Shown here: in pieces, positions 7,345 to 16,090 of the stretch
How positions within the stretch are numbered: position 1 is the stretch's first letter
Layout of the letters: each line of letters opens with the position of its first letter
Assembly (NCBI RefSeq): GCF_000284375.1
Contig: NC_017249.1
Coordinates: forward strand, 6,503,001 to 6,567,000
DNA length: 64,000 bases
Direction: 5' to 3'
From: Bradyrhizobium japonicum USDA 6
GTDB taxonomy: Bacteria; Pseudomonadota; Alphaproteobacteria; Rhizobiales; Xanthobacteraceae
Notes under the pieces: model-generated
Database searches by the model: none
What the model was told of the DNA's origin: nothing
Seen by the model: only the letters and a program-made list of their open reading frames with translations
Made by a program: the position numbers and the translations under genes

Positions 7345-9117
7345 ATGCTGCGGATGCGTTCACTGCTGCCTCCCCTGCTCTTCACGCTCGCTTACGCCGG
7401 GATCTCGCTCGGCGTCACCAACTCGTATTACCAGCTTATCTTGACGCTGGTGCCGGTGTGGGCGGTGTTCGGCCTGTCCTGGAACCTGCTCAGCGGCTAC
7501 ACCGGGCTGATCTCGTTCGGCCACGCCGCCTTCTTCGGGATCGGCGCCTATGCGACCGCGCTCGGGCAGATTTATTTCGACATCTCCCCCTGGCTGCTGA
7601 TCCCGGTCGCCGCCATGCTCGGCGGCATCGCTGGTCTATTGATCGGATTTCCGACCTTCCGCCTCCAGGGCCACTATTTTGCGCTCGCGATGCTCGCCTA
7701 CCCGCTCGCCATTCTCTACGTGTTCGAGTGGCTCGGCTTCCAGGAGGTGACGCTTCCGATCAAGCGCGACGCGCCGATCGCCTATATGCAGTTCTCCGAT
7801 CCCCACATCTACACGCTGCTGGGGCTCGCCATCATGCTTGCCACCATCGTGCTCACGCAGGTGATCGAGCGATCCCGCTTCGGCATGGCGCTGCTCGCGA
7901 TCAAGCAGAACGAGGCTGCAGCAGAAGCCGCCGGCATCAACACGCTGGCCTGGAAGCTGCGCGCGATCACGCTGAGCGGCGCGATCGCCGCCGCCATCGG
8001 CGGGTTCTATGTGCAGGTGCTGCTGGTCGTGACCCCGCAATCGGTGTTCGGCATGCTGGTGTCAGCGCAGGCATTGACGGTCGCGATGTTCGGCGGCGTC
8101 GGTACGGTCTGGGGGCCGGTCATCGGCTCCGTGATCCTGATCCCACTCGCCGAGATCCTGCACGCCGAGGCCGGTGCGCGCATCCCCGGCATTCAGGGCG
8201 TCATCTTCGGCCTGGCCATCGTTTGTGTCATCCTGCTCGCGCCGGAAGGCCTGTTCTGGAAACTGCGCGATCTCCTGCGCAAGCGAAATGCATCCAAGGC
8301 AACGGCTAGCGACACTCCGGAAGCGGCCGCCGCCAACGTCACGGCACTGAAGCCCGCCGCGCGGCAGCGTTCGGCCACCGGCGAAGTGGTGCTCGAGGTT
8401 CGCGACCTCTCGCGTTCCTTTGGCGGACTCAAAGCCGTTCAGGACGTCAGCTTCAAGCTGCACAAGAACGAGATTCTCGGCATTATCGGTCCCAACGGGG
8501 CCGGCAAGACCACGCTGTTCAACCTCCTCAACGGCTTTCTGAAGCCGAGCGAGGGCGAGGTGCTGATCGACGGCCGCAACATGTCCGGCCAACGGCCGCA
8601 CACGATCTGCGAGGCCGGCGTCGGACGCACCTTCCAGGTGATGCGGCCATTCCTGCGCATGTCGATCCTCGACAATGTCGTGGTCGGCGCCTATGTGCGC
8701 GCCCGCTCCGACGCGGAGGCACGCAAGCTTGCCGCCGACGCGGTCGCCCGCGTCGGGCTCTCCGCCGTGGCCAACCGTGTCGCCGGCGAACTCTCGACCA
8801 AGGAGCTGCGGCTGATGGAGCTCGCCCGCGCGATCGCCGGCCAGCCCCGCATCCTGCTGCTTGACGAGACGCTTGCGGGCCTCGGCCACGGCGAGGCGGA
8901 CGAGGTCGTCGCCGTGATCCAGCAGCTCGCACGCGACGGCATGACCATCGCTATCATCGAGCACACCATGCAGGCGATGGTCCGCCTGGTCGACAGATTC
9001 CTCGTGCTCGACCACGGCGCCGTCATCACCGAGGGCCTGCCGGAAGTGGTGACACGCGATAACCGGGTAATCGAGGCCTATCTCGGCAAGAAGTGGGTGG
9101 GCCATGCTGCGAATTGA
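7345..9117 (+). CDS. livM: Fused LivM permease - LivG ATPase of a branched-chain amino acid-type ABC importer
   Basis: 590 residues in one frame. Residues 1-300 are a LivM permease (FGLSWNLLSGYTGLISFGHAAFFGIGAYA, then AIKQNEAAAEAAGIN). An Ala/Arg-rich linker (about 308-345) leads into a LivG-type ATPase: Walker A GPNGAGKTT (about 382), Walker B ILLLDETLAGL (about 510) and the H-loop IIEHTM. The ABC signature is atypical: ELSTKELRL where LSYGQQ-type motifs are expected, and DET replaces DEP. Fusion fixes the permease:ATPase stoichiometry. It ends 14 bases inside livF, so the operon is tightly packed. No upstream start splits the two halves. Confidence 0.9.
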   Translation: MLRMRSLLPPLLFTLAYAGISLGVTNSYYQLILTLVPVWAVFGLSWNLLSGYTGLISFGHAAFFGIGAYATALGQIYFDISPWLLIPVAAMLGGIAGLLIGFPTFRLQGHYFALAMLAYPLAILYVFEWLGFQEVTLPIKRDAPIAYMQFSDPHIYTLLGLAIMLATIVLTQVIERSRFGMALLAIKQNEAAAEAAGINTLAWKLRAITLSGAIAAAIGGFYVQVLLVVTPQSVFGMLVSAQALTVAMFGGVGTVWGPVIGSVILIPLAEILHAEAGARIPGIQGVIFGLAIVCVILLAPEGLFWKLRDLLRKRNASKATASDTPEAAAANVTALKPAARQRSATGEVVLEVRDLSRSFGGLKAVQDVSFKLHKNEILGIIGPNGAGKTTLFNLLNGFLKPSEGEVLIDGRNMSGQRPHTICEAGVGRTFQVMRPFLRMSILDNVVVGAYVRARSDAEARKLAADAVARVGLSAVANRVAGELSTKELRLMELARAIAGQPRILLLDETLAGLGHGEADEVVAVIQQLARDGMTIAIIEHTMQAMVRLVDRFLVLDHGAVITEGLPEVVTRDNRVIEAYLGKKWVGHAAN

Positions 9118-9811
9118 GGGATTGAGCGCGGGCTATTCGGCAAAGCCCGTCCTGAACGACGTGTCGATCAATGTCGGTGCGGGCCAGTTCGTTGCGATCG
9201 TCGGGCCTAACGGTGCCGGCAAGACCACCCTGTTCAAGACGATCTCCGGCATCGTGAAGCCGAGCGGCGGGGCAATTACGTTCGACGGCGTCGACCTTCT
9301 TGCCGTGCCGCCGCCGCAGCGCGCCCATCTCGGCATCGCCCATGTCCCCGAGGGCCGCCAGGTCTTCCCGTCGCTGACGGTGATGGAGAACCTCGAAATG
9401 GGCGCGATGACCGAAAGCGGCCGGCGCGACTGGCAGGCCAACATCGAGCGCATCTTCGAATGGCTGCCGGTGCTGAAGGAACGCCGCAACCAGTTCGCCG
9501 GCACGATGTCCGGCGGCCAGCAGCAGATGCTCGCGATCGGCCGCGGCCTCGCCTCATCGCCGAAGCTGCTGATGCTGGACGAGCCCTCGATGGGGCTCGC
9601 GCCGTCGACCGCGGACTTCATCTTCGAACGGCTGATCGATATCCGGCGTCAGTCCGGCCTGACCATGCTGCTGGTCGAGCAGCGCGTGGCGGAGGCACTG
9701 GAGTCCGCCGACCACGGCTACGTCCTCGAAGCCGGACACGTCGTGCTCGAGGGCAACAACGACACGCTGCGCGCCGATGATCGCGTGCGCAAAGCCTATC
9801 TCGGCATGTGA
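9104..9811 (+). CDS. livF: Branched-chain amino acid-type ABC transporter ATPase LivF
   Basis: A 235-residue ATPase. Walker A GPNGAGKTT (about residue 35), the LivF landmark ARLGIAHVPEGRQVFPSLTVMENLEMG-like stretch here reading AHVPEGRQVFP, canonical signature MSGGQQQMLAIGRGLA, Walker B LLMLDEPSMGLAP and H-loop LLVEQRV. It is a complete LivF of normal length. Its intact signature contrasts with the altered one in the fused LivG half, so the ATPase heterodimer may have one weakened site. Starts within the end of the livMG gene (14-bp overlap). Confidence 0.93.
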   Translation: MLRIEGLSAGYSAKPVLNDVSINVGAGQFVAIVGPNGAGKTTLFKTISGIVKPSGGAITFDGVDLLAVPPPQRAHLGIAHVPEGRQVFPSLTVMENLEMGAMTESGRRDWQANIERIFEWLPVLKERRNQFAGTMSGGQQQMLAIGRGLASSPKLLMLDEPSMGLAPSTADFIFERLIDIRRQSGLTMLLVEQRVAEALESADHGYVLEAGHVVLEGNNDTLRADDRVRKAYLGM

Positions 9812-9844
9812 CGAACAAAAAACAAAGAGCAGGGAGACAACAAA

Positions 9845-11095
9845 ATGAACAAGACATCGAAGGGCAGGATATCAAAAGGACTGACGCGCCGGACCGTGCT
9901 GTCGGGCGCTGCCGCTGTCGGCCTCGCCAGCGTGGCACGCGCACAGACACCGGCCGAGGTCAAGGTCGGACTGATCGTCCCGCTGTCAGGCATCTACACC
10001 CGCCCCGGCCAGGTGATGAAAATGGGCGCCGAGATGGGCATCGAGCACATCAACGCGCAGGGAGGCATCAAGGCGCTCGGCGGCGCCAAGCTGAAGCTGG
10101 TGGTGATCGACTGCGGCGACACCACCGAGAAGGCCAAGAACGCGGCGCAACGCATGGTGGCACAGGAGCCCGATCTCGTTGCCGCCACCGGCTCTTATCT
10201 CTCCTCCTTCACGCTCGCCGTCACCGAGGTCACCGAGCGCGCCGAACTGCCGGTGCTGACACTGTCCTATTCGGACCTGCTGACCGATCGCGGCTTCAAA
10301 TACATCTTCCAGACCGCCGCGACCGCGAGCCGTCAGTCCGAGCTCGGCCTGCCGACGCTGATGAAGCTCGCCGAGAATGCGTCGGGCAAGAAGCCGAAGA
10401 CCGTGGCGATGCTGATGGACAACACCGCGACATCCGTCGCCACAGCCAAGGCGCTCAAGGAAAAACTGCTCGCGCAGGAAGGCCTCCAGCTCGTCGTCGA
10501 GGAAGTCTGGACCCCGCCGCTGTCGGATGCCACCCCGCTGATCCAGAAGGTCCGCTCGGCCAAGCCAGACCTGCTGCTGTTCATGCCGAATGCGGTGTCG
10601 GACGCCAAGCTGGGGCTGGAGAAGATCAGCGAGTTCGGCCTCGGCCAGGGCAAGATCCCGACCGTGTCCTTCAGCATCACCATCGCCGAGCCGGACATGC
10701 TTCAGAGCGTGAGCCCGGAGACCGTGCAGGGCATCATGACCATCGTCGCCAACTGGGGCTCGAAGGGTCACGAGGCCCTGATCGCCGAGCTCAAGGCCAA
10801 ATACAAGGAGCCCTGGATGACGCAGAACGTCATCTCGACCTATGGCGACATGTGGCTGATGAAGGAAGCGCTGGAGAAGGCCGGCAAGGCCGACCGCAAT
10901 TCGGTCGCACAGGCATTCCGCACCATGGATGCCGGCCCGTCGAAATACTATCCGGGCGGCCAGCTCAAATTCGACGAGAAGGGCCGTCGCGTCGGCGCCG
11001 GCGTCGTGATCGCGCAATGGCAATCGGGCGTGCCTGTCACCGTCTATCCGCCCGAACTCGCTCAGGCGCAGCCGTTCTGGCCGAAGAAATCATAA
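9845..11095 (+). CDS. Liv-type periplasmic amino acid/amide-binding protein (tandem copy 1)
   Basis: 416 residues. N-terminal LTRRTVLSGAAAVGLASVARA is a signal peptide with a twin-arginine-like start. The mature part begins EVKVGLIVPLSGIYTRPGQV and continues EHINAQGGIKALGGAKLKLVVIDCGDTTEKA, the type I periplasmic-binding fold of LivJ/LivK proteins (Peripla_BP_6). GGGAG precedes the ATG. It is followed 34 bp later by a close paralogue, so the importer has two selectors. Ligand unknown; with PrpD, CMD and SDR neighbours an organic acid or aromatic is more likely than leucine. Confidence 0.9.
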   Translation: MNKTSKGRISKGLTRRTVLSGAAAVGLASVARAQTPAEVKVGLIVPLSGIYTRPGQVMKMGAEMGIEHINAQGGIKALGGAKLKLVVIDCGDTTEKAKNAAQRMVAQEPDLVAATGSYLSSFTLAVTEVTERAELPVLTLSYSDLLTDRGFKYIFQTAATASRQSELGLPTLMKLAENASGKKPKTVAMLMDNTATSVATAKALKEKLLAQEGLQLVVEEVWTPPLSDATPLIQKVRSAKPDLLLFMPNAVSDAKLGLEKISEFGLGQGKIPTVSFSITIAEPDMLQSVSPETVQGIMTIVANWGSKGHEALIAELKAKYKEPWMTQNVISTYGDMWLMKEALEKAGKADRNSVAQAFRTMDAGPSKYYPGGQLKFDEKGRRVGAGVVIAQWQSGVPVTVYPPELAQAQPFWPKKS

Positions 11096-11129
11096 AGGGG
11101 CGCGAGATTTTTCAGGGAGGAGAATTGTC

Positions 11130-12365
11130 ATGACTGCAAAGACCAAAATCACGATCTCGCGGCGAACATTGCTTGCCGGCGCCTCCGGCACGCTGATCGC
11201 ATCCCGCGCCTGGGCGCAGCAACCTTCCGAGGTGAAGGTCGGCCTGCTGGTGCCGATCTCCGGCCTCTACGCCCGACCGGGAACGGTGATGCGTGAAGGC
11301 GCCGAGATGGCGGTCGACCACATCAACGCGCAAGGCGGCATCAAGGCGCTCGGCGGCGCCAAGCTGAAGCTGGTCGTACTCGATTCCGGCGACACCACGG
11401 AAAAGGCAAAGAACGCCGCCCAGCGCATGGTCGCGCAGGAGACCGATCTGGTCGCGGCCAGCGGCGCATACCTGTCCTCGTTCACGCTCGCCGTGACGGA
11501 AGTCACCGAGCGCGCCAGCCTGCCCGTCCTCACCCTCTCCTATTCCGACCTGATCACCGACCGCGGCTTCAAATACGTGTTCCAGACGGCGGCCACCGCA
11601 GGTTCGCAGGCACGGCAGGCGTTGCCCCAGATCATCAAGCTGGCGGAGACGGCTTCAGGCAAGCGGCCGAAGACGGTCGCGATCCTGACCGACAACACGG
11701 GGGCCTCGATCGCCTCCGCAAAGGCGATGCGCGAGGGCCTGCTGGCGGAGAACCAGTTGCAGCTGATCGTCGACGAGACGTTCACGCCGCCGCTGGCCGA
11801 TGCGACGTCGCTGGTGCAGAAAATCCGTTCGGCGAAACCCGATCTGCTGTTCTTCCTGCCGACGGTGATCTCGGACGCAAAGCTGCTGCTCGAGAAGATG
11901 AACGAGTTCGGCCTCGGCCAGGGCAAGATTCCGACCATCTCGTTCGGCATCGCGATCGCCGAGCCCGACATGCTGCAAACCGTCAGCCCCGAACTGCTCC
12001 AGGGCGTGCTGACCTGCGTCGCAAGCTGGGGCGCCAAGGGCCACGAGGCGCTGATCGCGGAATTGAAGACCCGCTACAAGGAGCCGTGGATGACGCAGAA
12101 CGCGATCTCCACCTATGGCGACATGTGGGTGATCAAGGACGCGCTCGAGAAGGCCGGCAAGGCCGACCGCGTCGCCGTCGGCGAGGCGCTGCGCACCATG
12201 GATGCCGGCCCCTCGAAATACTATCCGCTGGGCGAGATCAAGTTCGACGAGAAGGGCCGCCGCGTCGGCGCCGGCATGACCATCGTGCAGTGGCAGTCCG
12301 GCGTGCCGGTGACGGTGTTCCCGCCCCAGCTCGCGCTGGCGCAGCCGTTCTGGCCCAAAAACTGA
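11130..12365 (+). CDS. Liv-type periplasmic amino acid/amide-binding protein (tandem copy 2)
   Basis: 411 residues, colinear with the copy at 9845 and very similar along its length, ending in almost the same block (AGPSKYYP, FDEKGRRVGAG, WQSGVPVTV, AQPFWPK). Signal peptide ISRRTLLAGASGTLIASRAWA again has a paired arginine. The tandem copies look like a local duplication that has diverged mainly at surface positions, as in a change of ligand range. GGGAGGAG lies 7 bases before the ATG. The next gene, CMD copy 2, follows after 53 bp. Confidence 0.9.
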   Translation: MTAKTKITISRRTLLAGASGTLIASRAWAQQPSEVKVGLLVPISGLYARPGTVMREGAEMAVDHINAQGGIKALGGAKLKLVVLDSGDTTEKAKNAAQRMVAQETDLVAASGAYLSSFTLAVTEVTERASLPVLTLSYSDLITDRGFKYVFQTAATAGSQARQALPQIIKLAETASGKRPKTVAILTDNTGASIASAKAMREGLLAENQLQLIVDETFTPPLADATSLVQKIRSAKPDLLFFLPTVISDAKLLLEKMNEFGLGQGKIPTISFGIAIAEPDMLQTVSPELLQGVLTCVASWGAKGHEALIAELKTRYKEPWMTQNAISTYGDMWVIKDALEKAGKADRVAVGEALRTMDAGPSKYYPLGEIKFDEKGRRVGAGMTIVQWQSGVPVTVFPPQLALAQPFWPKN

Positions 12366-12418
12366 ACTGAGAACTGACCTAAGAACTGACAACGCCCGAA
12401 CGAGAAACGGAGAACAAG

Positions 12419-12799
12419 ATGGACAAGGCGACCTACGACCGCGGGCTCGAAATCCGCAAGAGCGTGCTCGGCAACGAGTTCGTCGACAAGGCGATCGCAT
12501 CCGCGGACGAGTTCAACCGTCCGATGCAGGACCTCACCACGGAGTATTGCTGGGGCTACGTCTGGGGCCGCGACGGCCTGACGCGCAAGACGCGCAGCTT
12601 CCTCAATCTGGCGATGCTCTGCGCGCTCAACCGTCCGCACGAGCTGAAGACCCATGTCCGCGGCGCGCTCGCCAACGGCGCCACCAAGGAGGAAATCCGC
12701 GAAGTCTTCATGCAGGTCGCGATCTATTGCGGCGTGCCGGCCGGCGTGGATGCGTTCCGGAACGCGAAGGAAGTCTTCGCCGAGCTCGACAAGAAATAA
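12419..12799 (+). CDS. Carboxymuconolactone decarboxylase family protein (copy 2)
   Basis: 126 residues: TTEYCWGYVWGRDGLTRKTRS, NLAMLCALNRPHELKTHVRG, TKEEIREVFMQVAIYCGVPAG. It matches the copy at 1958-2344 along the whole length, including the C-terminal ...DAFRNAKEVFAELDK against ...DAFRNAREAFNEVDK. Both lack the AhpD CxxC pair. One copy in each divergent arm suggests duplicated function or two halves of an oligomer. GGAGAACAAG precedes the ATG. Part of the rightward operon; 15 bp before the first SDR. Confidence 0.9.
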   Translation: MDKATYDRGLEIRKSVLGNEFVDKAIASADEFNRPMQDLTTEYCWGYVWGRDGLTRKTRSFLNLAMLCALNRPHELKTHVRGALANGATKEEIREVFMQVAIYCGVPAGVDAFRNAKEVFAELDKK

Positions 12800-12814
12800 C
12801 GGAGCGTGACGACG

Positions 12815-13585
12815 ATGAAGGGCAAATGGGCACTCGTGACCGGTGCGACCGCGGGCCTTGGCCTCGCCGTCGCGGAAGGCCTTGCCGGCGCGGGCGCCAA
12901 TATCGTCCTTCATGATCTCGTCGCGCCGAAGCAGGCCGCGGATGATCTCCGCGCCCGCTTCGGCGTCGAGGTCATCGCGGCCGGCGTCGATCTGTCCCGT
13001 CGCGAGGCGATCGAGGCCATGATGGCCGATCTGCTCGACCGCTGCGGCGCCATCGACATCCTGGTCAACAACGCCGTGGTCAGGCACTTCTCCGCCATCG
13101 AGCAGTTTCCGCCCGATCGCTGGGAGCAGGCGCTGGCCGTCAACCTGTCGGCTCCGTTCCATTTGATCCGCCTGGCGCTGCCGGCGATGAAGCAGCGCGG
13201 CTGGGGCCGGATCATCAGCATGGGCTCGATCTATTCGACCCGCGCAGTCGAGGATCGCATCGACTACGTCACCACCAAGACTGCGATCCTCGGTATGACC
13301 CGCGCGGTGGCGATCGAGACGGCGCGGAGCGGCATCACCTGCAACACGCTCTGCCCGGGCACGCTGCCGACGCCCGCGATCCTCAACAAGATCGCGACGA
13401 TCGCGTCGAACAGCGGCCGTCCGGTCGACGACGTGACCAAGGAATATCTCGGCGAGCGCCAGCCGACGCAGCGTTTCGTCGAAATGAATGCGGTCGCCGC
13501 CATGGTCGTCTTTCTCTGTGGGCCCGCGGCAAACGATATCACCGGCGCCAGCCTGCCGATCGACGGCGGCTGGTCGGTCGCATGA
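12815..13585 (+). CDS. Short-chain dehydrogenase/reductase (SDR), first of two
   Basis: 256 residues. Cofactor motif TGATAGLGLAVAEGL at about 9-23, NNAVV for the NNAG motif, catalytic Ser in SMGSIYS and YVTTK for the YxxxK pair (about residue 150), and a C-terminal ITGASLPIDGGWSVA typical of classical SDRs. A GTG nine bases upstream is in frame, but the ATG is better spaced from GGAG (12801-12804). It is likely to oxidise or reduce a hydroxyl group of the pathway intermediate. The second SDR starts 19 bp after it. Confidence 0.88.
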   Translation: MKGKWALVTGATAGLGLAVAEGLAGAGANIVLHDLVAPKQAADDLRARFGVEVIAAGVDLSRREAIEAMMADLLDRCGAIDILVNNAVVRHFSAIEQFPPDRWEQALAVNLSAPFHLIRLALPAMKQRGWGRIISMGSIYSTRAVEDRIDYVTTKTAILGMTRAVAIETARSGITCNTLCPGTLPTPAILNKIATIASNSGRPVDDVTKEYLGERQPTQRFVEMNAVAAMVVFLCGPAANDITGASLPIDGGWSVA

Positions 13586-13604
13586 AAGGATTGGGAGTGT
13601 TGCG

Positions 13605-14345
13605 ATGACTGAACAATCGGGCCAGAGCGTCGTGCTGACGGGTGCCGCCGGCGGCATGGGACGCGCCATCACCAAGGCCTTGCTGGAAAGCGGCCGCCGC
13701 GTCGTGCTGGTCGATCGCGACGCCAAGGCGCTTCAGGAACTCGCGTCCTCGGCGGGCGACGCGGTGTTTCCGATCCAGCTGGACATTAGCGATGGGCAGG
13801 CCGTGGATCGCCTGCCGGACGCCATTCCCGCGCAGTTCAAGCCGGTCGACGTCCTCATCAACAACGCCGGACACGATATCGGCGGGCGGACGCGGTTCGA
13901 TGCCGGCTCCGCCGACGACTGGTCCAACATCATCCAGACCAATCTGATCGGCCTGATGCGCGTCACCCGCGCGATCCTGCCCGACATGGTCAGGCGCAAC
14001 GCCGGCCATGTCGTCAACATCAGCTCCATCAACGCGGTCCGGATCGTCCCCGATATGGCCGCCTACAGCACCAGCAAGGCGGGCGTGCACATGTTCACCG
14101 AGACGCTGCGGGGCGAGCTGGCGGAAACCGCGATCCGGGTCACCGAACTCCAGCCAGGCCTGACCCGGACCAACATCATCCTGACCCGCTATCGCGGCGA
14201 CAGGCAGAAGGAAAAGGACTATTTCGACCAGTTCAGGATGGCGCTCGAGCCTGCCGATATTGCCCGTTCGATCGTCTTCGCCCTGGACCAGCCCGCGCAC
14301 GTTCAAATTGCCGAAATGATGATTCTGCCTGTAAACCGGTACTGA
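13605..14345 (+). CDS. Short-chain dehydrogenase/reductase (SDR), second of two
   Basis: 246 residues. TGAAGGMGRAITKAL near residue 12, VDVLINNAGHDIGGR, VVNISSINA with catalytic Ser, and YSTSK. The C-terminus (LQPGLTRTNI, ADIARSIVFALDQPAHVQIAEMMILP) is that of the YdfG/serine-dehydrogenase-like SDR group, unlike the first SDR, so the two are not recent duplicates. The frame is open upstream inside the previous gene; the ATG after GGGAG is the supported start. It is followed 23 bp later by the GntR gene. Confidence 0.88.
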   Translation: MTEQSGQSVVLTGAAGGMGRAITKALLESGRRVVLVDRDAKALQELASSAGDAVFPIQLDISDGQAVDRLPDAIPAQFKPVDVLINNAGHDIGGRTRFDAGSADDWSNIIQTNLIGLMRVTRAILPDMVRRNAGHVVNISSINAVRIVPDMAAYSTSKAGVHMFTETLRGELAETAIRVTELQPGLTRTNIILTRYRGDRQKEKDYFDQFRMALEPADIARSIVFALDQPAHVQIAEMMILPVNRY

Positions 14346-14368
14346 CTTTTCCCAACCAGGGTCCGGAC

Positions 14369-15082
14369 ATGGAAAGACGTAGCGAATTGCAGTCGACACT
14401 CCGCATCGAGGACGTCCCGACCGTCCGGGCGATGGTCGCGCAAAAGCTGCGCGAGGCGATCATGTCCGGAACACTCAAGCCCGGCCAGCGCCTGGTCGAG
14501 CGCGAGCTCTGCGAGATGATGGGCGTCAGCCGCCCCTCGATCCGCGAAGCGCTGCGGGCCCTCGAAGCCGACGGCCTCGTCAACATCGTTCCGCACCGCG
14601 GCCCCGTGGTCTCCACCATCAGCCTCGAAGAAGCCCGGCAGCTCTACGCGGCGCGCGCGGTGCTCGAAGGTTTCGCCGGCCGCGAATGCGCCAGACTCCA
14701 CGATCCGGAAGTGGCTCGACGGATCGGGGAAGCCCTGGCACGGCTGAAGGCGGCCGCAGCCAAGCAGGACCTCGTCGGGAGCCTCGAAGCCAAGACCGAC
14801 TTCTACGCCGCGCTGATCGGCGGCTGCCGCAACGCCTTCATCGAGCGCATGCTCAAGCCGCTGCACGACCGGATCCAACTGTTGCGGATCACGTCGATGT
14901 CGCAGCCGAAACGGATCAACAAGAGCCTGCGCGAGGTCACCGCGATCTGGCGCGCTATCCAGAACGGCGATCCGGATCTCGCCGAGCGCTGCTGCGTCGA
15001 TCACATCAATGCGGCTGCGGTGGCCGCGCTCGACATGATTGAACGAAACGCCGCCAAGGAGGCGACGCCCTCCGACGACTAG
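14369..15082 (+). CDS. GntR family transcriptional regulator (FCD subfamily), second in locus
   Basis: 237 residues. Winged HTH at about residues 22-85 (VAQKLREAIMSGTLKPGQRL, then VSRPSIREALRALEADGLV, wing HRGPVVS) and an FCD domain at about 92-225. It is encoded in the rightward operon it probably controls. Compared with the regulator at 306 it has a different N-terminal tail and different recognition-helix residues (SRPSIREALR against SLAAVREALS). One of the two should bind TTGTCTGACAA at 3829-3839; being co-transcribed with the larger arm makes this one my first choice. Confidence 0.9.
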   Translation: MERRSELQSTLRIEDVPTVRAMVAQKLREAIMSGTLKPGQRLVERELCEMMGVSRPSIREALRALEADGLVNIVPHRGPVVSTISLEEARQLYAARAVLEGFAGRECARLHDPEVARRIGEALARLKAAAAKQDLVGSLEAKTDFYAALIGGCRNAFIERMLKPLHDRIQLLRITSMSQPKRINKSLREVTAIWRAIQNGDPDLAERCCVDHINAAAVAALDMIERNAAKEATPSDD

Positions 15083-15108
15083 AAAAACAAGAATTCAGGG
15101 AGTGTTCG

Positions 15109-16083
15109 ATGTTGTCTCTGGTACGATCGCTGATCCTGTGTCTCCTGCTCTCGCCCTGTGGCGCGGCAATCGCAGACGACTACCCCACCCGCCCGGTCAC
15201 GATGATCGTGCCGTTCTCCGCCGGCGGCCCCGGCGACGTCATCGCGCGGATTCTCGGCAACGCCATGAGCGCGACGCTGAAGCAGTCCATCGTCATCGAG
15301 AATGTCGTCGGCGCCGGCGGCACACTCGGCACCAACCGCGTCGCCAAGGCCGCGCCTGATGGCTACACGCTGCTCCTGATGCATGTCGGCCAGGCCACTG
15401 CGCCCGCGCTCTATGCCAAGCTGCCGTTCGATCCCGTCGGCGACTTCGCCATGATCGGGCTCGTCACGAACGTCCCGATGATCCTGGTGGCCCGGCCGAA
15501 TTTCCCGGCCAAGGATCTCGGCGAGATGATCGCCCGCATCCGCAGCGAGGGCGACAAGATGACTTTCGGCAATGTCGGTCTCGGTTCGGCCTCGCAGCTC
15601 TGCGGCCTGATGTTCATGAGCACCACCGATACGAAACTCTCGCAAATCTACTACAAGGGCGGCGGGCCCGCGCTGAACGACGTCATCGCCGGCCATATCG
15701 ACGTCTATTGCGATCCCGCGACGGGGCCGACGCCCTACATCCAGTCGAACACGATCAAGGGCTACGCGATCACGAGCAAGACGCGCGTCGCGACGCTGCC
15801 TGGCGTGCCGACCTCGGCCGAGGCCGGCGTTCCCGAATTCGATGTGACGACCTGGTATGGCCTCTACGCGCCGCGCGGCACGCCGAAGCCCGTGATCGAC
15901 CAGCTCGTCGGCGCGCTCCAGACGGCGCTCAAAGACCCTGCTTTGATCAGCCGTTTTGCCGAGCTCAGCATGGCTCCGGTCGAGGCCGAGCGCGCGACGC
16001 CGGCTGCGCTCGAAGCCTTCCTGAAGGCCGAGATCGGCAAATGGGGACGGATCATCAAGGCGGCCGGAATCGAGCCGCAGTAG
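15109..16083 (+). CDS. Tripartite tricarboxylate transporter (Bug/TctC family) substrate-binding protein, orphan
   Basis: 324 residues with a signal peptide (LILCLLLSPCGAAIA) and the Bug landmarks DYPTRPVTMIVPFSAGGPGDVIARI and VVGAGGTLGTNRVAKAAPDGYTLLL, then LPGVPTSAEAGVPEF near residue 235. These periplasmic receptors bind carboxylates or aromatic acids for TctAB permeases. No TctA or TctB lies nearby, so it is an orphan receptor, as is common in soil proteobacteria, and may feed a permease encoded elsewhere or act in sensing. Last gene of the rightward locus, 26 bp after GntR and convergent with the Mfd-like gene 7 bp away. Confidence 0.9.
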   Translation: MLSLVRSLILCLLLSPCGAAIADDYPTRPVTMIVPFSAGGPGDVIARILGNAMSATLKQSIVIENVVGAGGTLGTNRVAKAAPDGYTLLLMHVGQATAPALYAKLPFDPVGDFAMIGLVTNVPMILVARPNFPAKDLGEMIARIRSEGDKMTFGNVGLGSASQLCGLMFMSTTDTKLSQIYYKGGGPALNDVIAGHIDVYCDPATGPTPYIQSNTIKGYAITSKTRVATLPGVPTSAEAGVPEFDVTTWYGLYAPRGTPKPVIDQLVGALQTALKDPALISRFAELSMAPVEAERATPAALEAFLKAEIGKWGRIIKAAGIEPQ

Positions 16084-16090
16084 GTCAGCC

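Noticed and set aside
12362..12392. Three GAACTGA repeats between the second Liv receptor and CMD copy 2
   Set aside because: Short, irregular spacing and no symmetry; likely chance in the intergenic gap.
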